From NCBI GenBank assembly GCA_023014485.1, contig JAJOZX010007466.1, forward strand, positions 137,501 to 201,500: a stretch of DNA of 64,000 bases, given 5' to 3'. A program made the position numbers and the translations under genes. Position 1 is the stretch's first letter; every line of letters starts with the position of its first letter. The notes below the pieces were generated by a model, which was not told the DNA's origin, ran no database searches, and saw only the letters and a list, made by a program, of their open reading frames with translations. Below, piece by piece: positions 32,845-43,314 of the stretch. The stretch is from Bathynomus jamesi (taxonomy: Eukaryota > Arthropoda > Malacostraca > Isopoda > Cirolanidae).

Positions 32845-34573
32845 CTGCTGGAGATGGAATTGGAGGAGACTGGAGATATACTGGATGAGGCAGGGAGGAG
32901 AGAGGAGGACGAAGACTTCATACCAGAGGCTGCGACAACTTCTTCCTTGCCTGTGGCTAAGAAGAAGTAATACAACACTGAAGATATCACCAACATAGCT
33001 CTGGTTAGCTTGAGACATCACACTGGGCTGAGAGAGACTACAGAGATTGCCACTGCTGCCTGGATTGATGCTGGTCTTATCACAGAGTTTGACACAGCAC
33101 TGGTGATTGACCACAACAAGGTGAGGAGGGCTCAGGAGAGACTGACTAATGAGCTGGTCAAGAAGTTTGATGAAGAGATTAGGGAAAATAGCGTCATCTG
33201 TATCTTCTTTGATGGGAAAAGAGATGACACTAAATTGATGAAGGAAGTTGAGGGCAGTGACAGACAGTTTCCTGGCATCATTAAGGAAGAACACTACACA
33301 GTGTGCAATCAACCAGGTGGGAAATATTTGTGGCATTTTGTACCAGAGGAAGCTGCAGAGGAGAGAAGTCATGCTGAGGTCATTGCTGATCATTTTGTGA
33401 ACTCGCTAAGAGAGAGAGGAGCAGACCAGACCCTTTTGGCCATAGGAGGTGACAGTACTAATGTGAATACTGGCTGGGAGGGAGGAGTAATGCATTATGT
33501 GGAGGCCAAGCTTAGCAGGAAGTTGGTGTGGATTGTCTGTGACTTGCAAACTGGGGAGCTGATCTCAGACACCTGGTGACTGCACTGGATAGCAAGACAT
33601 TGAGCAACAACAAGTGATCTGGGCCTCTAGGAAAAATGTTAGACACTGCCACTGAGCTGGAGATCAACCCAAACTTCACGAGGATCACTGTTGGTCCTCC
33701 TCTACCCCATCTCAGTCAGAGGTAGTCAAGGACCTCAGCACAGACCAATCATATGGCTACAGAATCATCACTGCCATCAGATCGGGAGAGGTACCTTAGA
33801 GTCTAGCTCTCCTGGAGATTGGGCCAGTCTGTGACAGTAGGTGGGTCACCACGGCTTTAAGGTTCTGCAGATTGTGGATTTCCAAACATGGGCCGAAGGG
33901 TAGGAACCTGAAGAATCTGAGGATAATTGTGGAATTCATAGTGGGAGTCTACATGCCAAACTGGTTCAACATCAAGTTAAATCATAGCTGGGTGGAGGGT
34001 CCCAGGCATGTACTGTACCAGCTGGAGCTGCTCAAAAGTCACAAGGAGGTGATAGGAATAGTGATGCCTACAGTGAAGAGATCAGCCTGGTATGCACACT
34101 CTGAGGCTGTGCTCCAGGCTATGCTGTGCAGTGAGGTGGAGGAGGAGAGGAGGGAGGCAGTGAAGAGGATACTGGAAATCAGAGGTGAAGGAGATGAGGA
34201 CACACAGGTAGGAGACTGCAGTGTCAGACCCAGGAAGACTCCTGACATCAACCCAGATGCCACCAAACTCTCGAAGTTTATTGACTGGAACTCTGGCGTG
34301 ACTGAGCCTCCTCTGACCTGCTCCCTCATCACTGCTGCAATCAAGGAGTTTCTGGATAGACCACTGGAAGTTCCTGCATGGCCCTCACACACAGAGTCAG
34401 TAGAGGTGTATAAGGATGACAACTGAAGCAGCACATGTTTACTCACAAGAGAGGAGGGAGGCGTACATCAGTGGCCAGGTGGCCAGTAGGGAGCTCATGT
34501 CCAGGAACAAGAGCAAGGCAGACATGGCATCCTTGGCAAAGTTCAAGAAACCTATCTATATTTCTAAGTTTTA
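32845..34573 (+). pseudogene. element B/C, transposase middle and C-terminal region
   Basis: The best preserved part of the family here. It begins in the Glu-rich linker and passes through HHTGLRETTEIATAAWIDAG and DHNKVRRAQERL. ICIFFDGKRDDTK holds the first putative catalytic Asp, and EEHYTVCNQPGGKYLWHF follows. LLAIGGDSTNVNTGWEGGV holds the second Asp, and WIVCDLQTGEL has the Cys but Gln where His is expected. A frame break at about 33570 follows, then LSTDQSYGYRI, a CDSRWVTTALRFCRL block near 33835, VYMPNWFNIKLNHSW and AHSEAVLQAMLCSEVEEERR, and PSHTESVE at 34390 (putative Glu). After another frameshift the C-terminus ends PIYISKF at 34573. Single-base breaks and three stops make it inactive. 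Related proteins are known only as uncharacterised to me. Confidence 0.68.
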
Positions 34574-34740
34574 ATACTGAAATACAATCAAAATGTCTTT
34601 AATTGTATGTATGTAAAATGTAGTTATATATGGCATCCTTGGGAAAGTTCAAGAAACCTATCTATATTTCTAAGTTTTAATATTGAAATACAATCAAAAT
34701 GTCTTTAATTGTATTCAATGCATGTAAAATGTAGTTATAT
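34524..34740 (+). repeat. direct duplication of about 106-111 bp
   Basis: The unit starting ATGGCATCCTTGG occurs at 34524-34629 and again at 34630-34740, with a few changes. It covers the last codons and 3' UTR of the transposase. Confidence 0.9.
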
Positions 34741-34741
34741 A

Positions 34742-35637
34742 CAGGGTGTACATAAAGTCAGGATCTATTTTTGTGAAGCACTTGAAAATTATATGGAATT
34801 CAATCATAAAATGATAAAGTGGTAACATTTATTAAATAATTAAGAGTAGGATTCGACGTGACGCCCATCAGTATCCCTGCACAGCTCAAATCGTTCCGCA
34901 GCATTTCTAAACACATTCTCTGGAGCATTTGCAGGGTTATGTTATCTGCAGCAGTTCGTATACGTGTACGTAAGTTTTCAAGACTCGTAATCTTCGTCTG
35001 ATAGACGTGCGATTTGATAAAGCCCCATGCAAAGAAATCTAAAGGGGTTAAATCTGATGATCTCGCTGGCCAAGGTCTGTTGCTTCCGCGTCCGATCCAG
35101 CGATTTGGAAAACGTCCATTTAGATAATCCTGAACAATTTTGGCATAGTGACAAGGAGCACCATCATGTTGATAGACGACGGTACTAACAATCCTATCCC
35201 CGTCGTCTATCAACATGATGGTGCTCCTTGTCACTATGCCAAAATTGTTCAGGATTATCTAAATGGACGTTTTCCAAATCGCTGGATCGGACGCGGAAGC
35301 AGCAGACCTTGGCCAGCGAGATCACCAGATTTAACCCCTTTAGATTTCTTTGCATGGGGCTTTATCAAATCGCACGTCTATCAGACGAAGATTACGAGTC
35401 TTGAAAACTTACGTACACGTATACGAACTGCTGCAGATAACATAACCCCGCAAATGCTCCAGAATGTGTTTAGAAATGCTGCGGAACGATTTGAGCTGTG
35501 CAGGGATACTGATGGGCGTCACGTCGAATCCTACTCTTAATTATTTAATAAATGTTACCACTTTATCATTTTATGATTGAATTCCATATAATTTCCAAGT
35601 GCTTCACAAAATAGATCCTGACTTTATGTACACCCTG
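34742..35637. mobile_element. fold-back mariner element
   Basis: Both halves (34742-35180 and 35200-35637) are near-perfect inverted copies of the same roughly 438 bp, with a loop of about 18 bases. Ends are CAGGGTGTACATAAAG, flanked by TA. Each arm encodes the same C-terminal part of a mariner/IS630-type transposase: YQHDGAPCHYAKIVQDYL (second Asp region), WIGRGS, ARSPDLTPLDFFAWGFIK (third acid). The 3' end is ERFELCRDTDGRHVES in the plus arm. The minus arm has a frameshift near its end. Neither arm holds the N-terminal DNA-binding half. Confidence 0.92.
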
Positions 35638-35838
35638 TACAATAAAAAATACTTGCAAAAATTGCTGATTTTTCGTAAACTTCAACTTCAAATATAAATA
35701 GCTAGGAGTGGTCAAATCTGGATTTTAAAGCCATATTTCGATTTAGCACATAAAAATGCATCATTTAGTCACTAGTAGTCTTTGAAAATCTAAAGATTTC
35801 ACTTTTCCCCCTAAAATTGATACACTCTATTGTTCCAG

Positions 35839-37536
35839 GCGAGCCCGAAGGTTCTGGGTGTGTTGGTCCTGTTGTTGGGAGTATTGCAGACATTCTTGGT
35901 CGAACACAGGAAGAGTTTCTATTTTATTCACTTGGGTGTCGGGCTTGAGTCTCGACAATCCGTCTGGAATAACTTGAAGTTTTCCAGGTTTGTATACGAT
36001 TTTTGACGCAAGGTCCTGAATCAACAGAACCCATCTACTCAACCGTCCTTCAAGTAGCTTGTCCTTAAAGAGATACATGAGTGGCTTATAGTCAGTTTTG
36101 ATGGTTACATCGTAGCCATAGACGATATTTGGAATTTTTTCAAAGCCTAATATACAGCTAGGGCCTCTCGGTCCATAGTGGAATAATTCCGTTGAGGTGC
36201 AGAGAAGCTGACTGGCATAAGCAATGGGTAATTCCACACCATCTACTTCCTGTAATAGGACGGCTCCTAGTCCATAGGAGGAAGCATCTGTGGCTATGAC
36301 AAAGGGTTTGGTGTAATCGGGATATTGGAGGATGAGATGACAGGTTGGTTTACCGATTAAAGTTTCAAAGGCATGTTGGTGATCAGATTCCCAATTAAAT
36401 TTAGCATTTTTCTGGAACAACTTGGTAATGGGTTTAGCAATGTTTGAAAATTGGGGGATAAAATTTCGATAGAATCCGACAAATCCAATAAATGCACGAG
36501 CGTCGTCAATGGTTTTAGGTAGAAGGTACCTTTCCAGTGCTTCAAGTTTGGCTGGATCAGGTTTAATTCCAGTGGATGATAGTAAAAACCCTAAGTATAC
36601 CAGGGATTCCTGTAAAAAGTTGCACTTTGCAAGTTTCAGTTTAAGATCTGTTTTTCTCAAGCGTGATAGCACATTCTGAAGACGTTGAAAGTGTGTTTTT
36701 ATATCCGAACTATAAACGATAATATCGTCAAGATAGACGAGAGCTTCGACACCTAATAGGTCGGAAAGGACTATATTCATCAACCTAGAGAAATTAGCAG
36801 GCCCATTTCGGACTCTGAAAGGTAAAACCTGGAATGCGTAATGACCTCGGTTAGTGGAGAAAGCAGTCAATGCCCGAGATTCGGGACTGACCACCATTTG
36901 CCAATAACGGGATGCTAAATCGAGGGATGAAAAGAAGTTAGCTCTCCCTACGTTCAGAATTGTTTCATGCATGTTTGGAATAGGTAAACGGTCTGGGATG
37001 GTAATGTGGTTTAAGCGTCTAAAATCTATACAAGGGCGAGATGTTATGTCCTTTTTGGAGACGAGATTCATAGGAGCGGACGAGGAACTAGCTGAAGGCT
37101 GAATGACATCCTGTTCCAACATGTCCTTGATGTGTTCCTCAATAGTGACTAATTGGGAATGTGGAACCCTATAGGGAGGAATGAAGATGGGTTTGGAATT
37201 GGGTCCCAGCTTGATTTCGAAGGGGACCAAATTAGTTCGGGCCAGAGGATCTCCTTTAAGGGCAATCACATCTCTATTTCTTATCAGGAAATTGAGAAAT
37301 AACTCCAGTAGTTTGGATCCTGTAGGGCTGGTGACTCGTGAAGGGAGTGCTCCACATTTCTTATGTTCTTCTTTTAATGCTGAAGGGTTTAACTCTAAGG
37401 AATTGGAAACACGATTTGTAGTATTTGTGGGGAAATCTGAATTTATTTCTACTGTGGAAACAGTTCCTTTTCTCTGATTTGAAGTTAATTCAATAGGGCT
37501 TTTTTCTTTGTTTAAAAAACAACAGGGATAGCTCAA
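35839..37536 (-). CDS. gypsy-1 reverse transcriptase and RNase H
   Basis: A continuous open frame of about 565 residues. The reverse transcriptase begins near residue 120 with PFEIKLGP and carries MNLVSKKDITSRPCIDFRRL, FFSSLDLASRYWQMVV, FSTNRGHYAFQVLPF and YLDDIIVYS (intact YLDD). RNase H follows with FVIATDASSYGLGAVLLQ, IAYASQ, TDYKPLMYLF and ADxLSR-like PDGLSR. The frame then enters the linker to integrase and is cut by the 29880-35829 insertion, which supplies the stop codon. Its good preservation suggests that gypsy-1 was recent when interrupted. Confidence 0.92.
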
Positions 37537-37800
37537 TTCTGACTATGACTAAGAACTTCGGCAATAAGAACATCTCTCTTGAAATTACTTTTTTCTGTAA
37601 TAAGAGAACGATCTGACTCTAATAGGTTTCCTTGACCGTTTACTACTCTTACTAAGAAACAAATCTTCTCATAAGGTGCTACTGTTACATGCTCTGTAGG
37701 GCATATGAAAAATTGTGAATCTGACGCTGATTCGTTGACTAAAATTTGCCTTATTGGCTGAAAAATCGTTTCAGTTGGATTTTGAATCTCAACTGCTGAA

Positions 37801-38490
37801 TTAACTGAAACTGGCTGAACTGAAACTGGCTGAACTGAACCTGGCTGACTGGAAACTAGCTGACTGGAAACTGACTGTTGATCCTACTGGATTCAACAAC
37901 TGGAACTGATTACTATGGGGGCTGATTTCTGGGGCGGTTGTCTCTCTGGATGCAACCGACTGACTTGAACTGCTATAAACTGGAATGGGTTTCCTATTTC
38001 TTTTGGAAATCCGAACTGAACTGATTCTCTTAGCATTTAACTGTCTATTATTCTCATGGAGAGGGTGTGTCCTATTTCTACACAACGAATTTTCCGGCTG
38101 GGTAAATTTCCCATTAATTCCGGTTGAAGAAATCCATACCTAGTAAGATATCTATCTGAAAGGTGGCGACTGCGTCCACAATACAACATTTTGTGGGGGG
38201 GTATACCGCATTACCAACTTCTAAATATAATTCGATTTCTCGATATGTAGGTATGGGTGTGCCTGTAACTCCTCTGAGTTGGCAGGAAGGTGCCTTAATT
38301 TCATATTTATAATCTGTACTCTCTAGTAACTCATCTGCACATTGTTTCTTAATTAATGTTGCATGTGCTCCTGTATCTAGGAGAGCAGTTAAATGTCGGT
38401 TATCCGTGCTGCAATTTATTAGTAAATCTAGTAGGTTCGCGCCTATTATCCTGATGGGTAGTTTGTGTGTGTATTTGGGTTCATTATTGC
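37801..38490 (-). pseudogene. gypsy-1 aspartic protease and Ser-rich linker
   Basis: On the minus strand, about 38460-38110 encodes LTALLDTGAHATLIKKQC (catalytic DTG) and FQIDILLGMDFF, a standard gypsy protease. It is followed, after a break near 38100, by a linker made of serial VSxQS/ASFxSA units (37801-37900) with SSSSQSVASRETTAPE. The same linker occurs at 44273-44671. The region between 37537 and 37800 continues the linker towards the reverse transcriptase but is frame-broken. Confidence 0.8.
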
Positions 38491-38493
38491 TAT

Positions 38494-39089
38494 CTAGAAG
38501 GGAGGAGGCTGAACTGCTGCCTCCATAGTGGGATCTAAAAAAGAATTTGAATTGACCTCTATGGGGGGACCTGAATCATATTCTGCGGGATCACCATACA
38601 TTGGAAGGTCTTCTTGAAAAGTGTACTGTGGGGAAACTGATTCTTCAACGGGTACGTCTACGTACTTGACCATCCGACCTTGCTGATTGTATTGGAGTCT
38701 GTACATCGGGTAATAATGTGGTTGACCCTGTGGTCTTGATCTATTTGGTTGGTGGTTCGGTTGAGGCTGGGAATTGTCTGGTTTCTGAGAATTGGAGGGC
38801 TTTTGGAAACGTTGGTGATTTGATCTCTGGAAGTGGGGCCTATACCCTGCAGGGGCTTTGTCAGCACATTTTTGTCGGTCGCCATGGCGATGACCATGTT
38901 CATGACAGTGGGAGCAATAAGGGGGATAATTGCATTGACTTATCATGTGCCCAAAGTTATCGCAATTAAAACTGAGGAGGAAGGCGTGCATTCTGGGTTT
39001 GTGGTGTTCGTTTCTGAGGTGGTGTTTACTGCATGGCCTCAATTTAGAGGGTTGTTGCTGTTGTTGTTGTTGCTGCTGCTGAATGTAGT
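38494..39089 (-). pseudogene. gypsy-1 gag C-terminus (nucleocapsid)
   Basis: The frame 39042-38494 encodes a zinc-knuckle region, SFNCDNFGHMISQC, where the first Cys of the usual C-x2-C-x4-H-x4-C is Ser. A second Cys/His cluster follows (YCSHCHEHGHRH), then a Gln/Pro/Asn-rich tail. Upstream, 39089-39043 is a poly-Gln/Asn tract from CAA/CAG repeats, with a stop near 39043. Gag is interrupted at 39090 by the Mutator-like insertion. Confidence 0.78.
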
Positions 39090-39098
39090 GTATGGGGT

Positions 39099-40183
39099 GG
39101 TACTAGGGAAATTGCGTCCTGGTCAAGTGCGTCCCGGACAAATGCGTCCCGGTCATTGGCGTCCCTGGACAATTGCGTCCCGGACAATTGCGTCCCGGAC
39201 AATTGCGCACTTCTCCAACTACTACAGGGTGGGCCGTAAGTTTCCATACATAGGAAAATTTAAATACGTGCGTCGGTATTTGGATCAGCAGTTTCCGGAT
39301 GCTTGGATTGGTCGGCGTGGTCCTGTGGAGTGGCCTCCCAGATCCCCAGATCTCACCCCCCTTGATTTCTATCTTTGGGGGCACTTGAAGGCCATGGTGT
39401 ATCAGGAAAAGATACGAGACATAAATCATCTAAAGGAACGTATCACCAACGCCATTACAAGCATAACGTCAACTGTGCTAATGCGTGTTCATCAACAGTG
39501 GGGAACACGTATTGAAATGTGTTTTCAAAACAATGGCAACCATGTAGAGCATATTATATAAATAAAAATGGTTGTCCATAAAAAAATGTTTATTTTTCCT
39601 ATGTATGGAAACTTACGGCCCACCCTGTATATGAAGTTTATTTATTAAAGAAGTGAATAGAAAGTTAGTATCGGAATTTCAAATATACTTTTCATTTTAA
39701 CCTATTAAACTTGTTATATGTTCATAAATTCTGTTCGAAACTGTTCTCTAAAGCTTTATCCATCATCAGCAACATCATTGTCAAATTTTATGGGTTACGT
39801 CCACTTAAGATAAAGTTAGTTTCGTTAGTTTTAACGAAAATATCACAACTCAACCTAACCAATCGTCAAGTGCATACAGTTGACCTAACTGGGCATTCAA
39901 TTAATCTAACCGGGCATTATATCCCATACAAAATTACAATAACAAACATACTCGTCCCTCGTCATTGGCGTCCCTGGACAATTGCGTAGGTGAAGTCACA
40001 ATGAACTTTCTATTCACTTCTCTAATAAATAAACTTCATATATAGTAGTTGGGAAGTGCGCAATTGTCCGGGACGCAATTGTCCGGGACGAAATAAAACC
40101 AGACGCAATTGTCCAGGGACGCCAATGACCGGGACGCATTTGTCCGGGACGCACTTGACCAGGACGCAATTTGTCCTGTCACC
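39099..40183. mobile_element. Mutator-like non-autonomous element with long TIRs
   Basis: It is flanked by the perfect 9-bp repeat GTATGGGGT (39090-39098 and 40184-40192). The ends are GGTACTAGGG... and the inverse of GGTGACAGGA.... TIRs of about 170 bp contain serial words such as GCGTCCCGGACAATT, then an arm AACTACTATATATGAAG. The left TIR is split by the mariner at 39225-39627. A 9-bp TSD and long TIRs point to the Mutator superfamily. I saw no transposase. Confidence 0.8.
39225..39627 (+). mobile_element. mariner deletion derivative nested in the Mutator-like element
   Basis: Ends CAGGGTGGGCCGTAAG and inverse, TIR of about 37 bp, flanked by TA (39223-39224 and 39628-39629). From about 39256 to 39561 an open frame encodes the C-terminal part of an IS630/mariner-type transposase: YLDQQFPDAWIGRRG, PRSPDLTPLDFYLWGHLK (third catalytic acid in LTPLD), RIEMCFQNNGNHVEHI and a stop. 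The N-terminal two thirds are deleted. Confidence 0.92.
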
Positions 40184-40192
40184 GTATGGGGT

Positions 40193-40673
40193 TTCTCTAC
40201 CCTTCTGGGGATTCTGGCTTGCTAAATCTGGGTAATGTTCCCGTGTTTTATTTATGGCTACACTTACTGGTTTGTCAATATTTAGATACTCTTGAAATTT
40301 CATTTTAGGTGCCACGGGTAGGTTTTGGTAAATGGTTGCTGCTACTATTAGGTTTCTTTGTTTTAAAGTGAATGTAATGTCACATGCATTTTCTGCGGCA
40401 GGGAGGGCTTCTCCTACAAGTTTGTGTGTTCGTGTAATAAAATTATTTAAATCTTCATGTTCTTCTTTCTTCCATTTAGTTTGAAAGACAGCTTTTAACG
40501 TGGCTAAGTTTATCTAAGTTAATGTATGCTGGGGAAGCGGTTTGAGACATGTTGGCTTGTGTTTGATCTGAAGTTTGCGTGTTTGGAAATATGTTTGAAG
40601 GGCGCGGGGTAGGTGGAAAAATGGGTGTAGGGGAATTTTCAATGTCAGAAAGCGCACCGTCTGAATCACTCAT
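40193..40673 (-). pseudogene. gypsy-1 gag N-terminal part
   Basis: The start codon at 40673 (MSDSDGALSDIEN) opens an acidic Ser/Pro-rich N-terminus. After a frameshift near 40480 the capsid-like part runs to 40193 (MKFQEYLNIDKPVSVAINKT, YPDLASQNPQKGRETPY), where it is cut at GTATGGGGT. The start lies about 70 bases inside the leader, consistent with gag position. Confidence 0.65.
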
Positions 40674-41301
40674 ATGTGAAGGTACTGTTAATGTATTCTA
40701 ATTTGGTCTGCTTGACCGAGCTTAATCTATGGAATGATCACTTGAGTGGCTTTCCTAACTACTGTATCTAAGAAATACACAAATAAATGCACAACAACTT
40801 GCCTAACTAGGGAAAATTTTGAAAAAATTGTAAACAAAATATAAAAAAAATGTAAACAAAATTTCACTCAAATGTAAGTGAATGTACGGTAATATTATGA
40901 TTGGCACACTAAATAAAATTATTCTATGCTAACTATAATAGTAAGAGAACTCGGTTTCAATAAAAAGAAATGTATCACTGGTGTATGGACTGTTCAGTGT
41001 TTTGTGTTGATTCTGGCTTGATACTAATTATTAACTTAATTATACTCTCTTCTCAAATGTTTAGTAATTAATATGAAAGAAGGATCTGTACTGAACAAGA
41101 TTCCTACGGCGAATTCCTTGAAGACGTCTTGCTGGCCACTTGTTCCTGGACGAAGAATGGGCGTGGAGAACTTGGAGTCGTGACACACCGGTCGAATGAT
41201 GGATGTGAAGGACTGGAAGTCGTGACACGCCGGTCAACTGAGTGTTGGCTCTAGTTCCAGGGTCTAGAAGACTGGAAGAATCCTGGTTGCAGAGGCTGCC
41301 A

Positions 41302-42180
41302 GTTGTTAACCCCTCGTCTATGGCCTTGGTCGGTTCGAAGTTGACGGGGGTTCTGGTTAGGTGGCCGCAACGGATTTGTTACTCTGGAGTATCTGGTACC
41401 GTATAGGGAATCGCAGTAGTTTCTTCTATACTACTCTCCGATTTCTTCTTGTATTGGATCAGAGGATTCTGTGGAGCTCTCTGAAGGTTCCCCGATTCTT
41501 CTTGTAACGTATCGGGAAATTATTTTTCTCTCTTTTAAGACTAAATTCTCTGAGAGAGCAAGGCTCGAAGGAGAAGATAAAGACTTTCTCTTACTGTAGT
41601 TTACTGCTAAAATGTTACAAGTAATGCTCAGCCTCTAAGTTAGATCAGTCAATCAGAATAATCAGATAGTCAGAATAACAATTTGAAAATTTACATGAGT
41701 TTATATACCCAAATTCTGTAGACATTATTATTATGTAATGTTGACTTGTTTAGTTTCTATTTTCTATAGGCCGCATTATTTTTGCACAATATTTGAAGAT
41801 AAGGTAAATTTTTTAGCTGTGGCAACGTCTAAACAGATAAACAAGATATTTGAAGATGAAGCCATATTTTTATCTTAAACCGCATATTGACAGATCTGAT
41901 GTTATCATGATCTGCCGAGTTAACTAAAAATGGAAATTGAAATATGCATTCCTACACTTAGACATACATATGAGCAAAAATTAAAGGCTTAAGATTTAAA
42001 ATTAAACGTAAGGCAAGACATGACTTCATCTTTTATAACGAAAAGAGAATATATACAGAAAATGGACATTGCAAAATTTGAATCAGGTTTCATTATTAAG
42101 CTAAATCTAAAAAAATGATTAAGGTCAAAAGAAACAATTCACCACTTATTTGGCAAAAATCGAAAGCAAATCAAATTTAT
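41302..42180 (-). repeat. gypsy-1 5' LTR (limits approximate)
   Basis: It lies upstream of gag on the minus strand. A candidate primer-binding site reads TGGCAGCCTCTGC on the minus strand from 41301. The same sequence, including leader, recurs at 44625-45988, and part of it at 8120-8495. The outer edge is set by where the match with the 8120-8495 copy ends (about GCAAATCA at 42176). Terminal dinucleotides are not certain. Confidence 0.6.
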
Positions 42181-43314
42181 CCAAATTCGCGTTATACGAT
42201 TTTGGTCCTTATGTAAAAATGAATATCTGAATATAAAATTATATAAATATAAGGACTATATAAAGATAAGGATTTATACAAATATACATTAAAGATACGG
42301 ATTTATGGATTTATACAAATATACGAATTATATAAGAATATGGGGCAAGTGTAGTTTACGTCCCCCTGTGGTGCCTAGTGTAGTTTACGTTCCCCTACAT
42401 TATCCTAGTGTAGTTAGTAGGAGAAAGAGAAGACTTTCTGCAGGTGTCCGAAATGGTACTGCAAAAGTTCGAGTTCCAAACCTTCTGATTGGAAAGAACA
42501 GATCGAATGAACGTTGTCCTGTAGCGCGATGCAAAGATGCGTCACTCCCTTTGGTGGAAGAGAAGAGTGGCAATTTTCTTCCGAATTCGTCAAAGACGTT
42601 GTTGGCTCGTGACAAGATTTGAACTCATTAAGGCAATGAGACTCGAGGTCATAACCGAGCTTGCATCATGTCCGAGGGACATAGGCGAGTTCTCCGTGAC
42701 CTCATGTAAATTTGCAGAAGAAGGGGGATCCCTCGGAAAATTCCCCTCATCAAGAACTTCCCTCGTGATGTCTGGAACAGTTTCTTCATAGAGCGCTTCC
42801 GTCGGGGGTTTGAGACAGCCTTCATAGGGTACTTCCCTCGTCGTACTGAGGACACCCAGCGTGTCGTGCATGCTACACAAACTAACTGGATGGAAAGTGT
42901 ATTCCATGCTTGCCTTTCCGTACGAACAAACTTCCGACGCGAGTAGGTTCGGGTTCGCTCTCGGCACCTGTAGGTTTAGTCTCGGAATTGGGTGGAAAAT
43001 CCTCTACCTTTGAAAACAGAATCAATTCATCTTCCTTAAATAGGATTCAAGCGAAATGACCAAACCGGAACTCAAAGGAGATGAGTCTTCAGATTATTGA
43101 ATAACCGAAACACTGGGAACTTCAAGTTCTTGCCTAACTGTACCGAAGGGGTGACTCGCTCTCGATGGAGTCACAGGGGACTATATGAATACATTCGAGT
43201 CTCGTGCTAAAAACTGCCAAAGGTATGTTGGCTTTCTAGTTCCTCGTTCGCCGGAACTGGAACGGAACAATTGATGATTGCTAAGCATCTTCCCCATCTA
43301 ATAAGCAGTTCCTC
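42181..43314 (-). other. probable LTR-retroelement remnant, unassigned
   Basis: No clear domain. Minus-strand frames at 42590-42967 have a Pro/Glu-rich character that would fit the linker after a protease. Short tandem words (TAGTGTAGTTTACG) occur at 42350-42415. Confidence 0.3.

Larger units (their letters stand above)
29880..35829 (+). mobile_element. hAT-like element B/C with rearranged 5' half
   Basis: The outer ends are TAGGGTGTGTCAATTTTAG (29880) and CTAAAATTGATACACTCTA (35829), inverted copies of each other. They are flanked by TTGTTCCAG at 29871-29879 and 35830-35838. Inside: a 5' arm (29880-30618), transposase N-terminal coding on the minus strand (30633-31557), a second copy of the 5' arm in inverse (31558-32844), then transposase from its middle to its end on the plus strand (32845-34573), a 3' UTR with a duplication, and the 3' end. 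It is inserted in gypsy-1 between RNase H and integrase. Confidence 0.75.
29391..42180 (-). mobile_element. gypsy-1: Ty3/gypsy element, minus strand, in three pieces
   Basis: Read from right to left: LTR (about 42180-41302), leader, gag (40673-40193, then 39089-38494), protease (about 38490-38110), linker, reverse transcriptase/RNase H (37536-35839) and an integrase zinc domain (29870-29560). The gaps are later insertions: a Mutator-like element with 9-bp TSD at 39099-40183, and a hAT-like element with 9-bp TSD at 29880-35829. Removing each rejoins coding sequence. No 3' LTR is found below 29390, so the element is truncated there. Confidence 0.85.

Noticed and set aside
39112..39210. A GTCCCGGACAATTGC satellite
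   Set aside because: The repeats recur in inverse order at 40060-40175 and are bounded by a 9-bp target repeat, so they are TIRs of one element and not a satellite array.
38833..39561. A single 242-residue gene on the plus strand
   Set aside because: It is a chance fusion of the antisense of gypsy-1 gag, the Mutator-like TIR and a mariner transposase fragment; only the last part is real coding sequence.
42305..42967. Coding genes on either strand in this stretch
   Set aside because: Frames are short, overlapping and without motifs; only a weak case for a retroelement linker remains.
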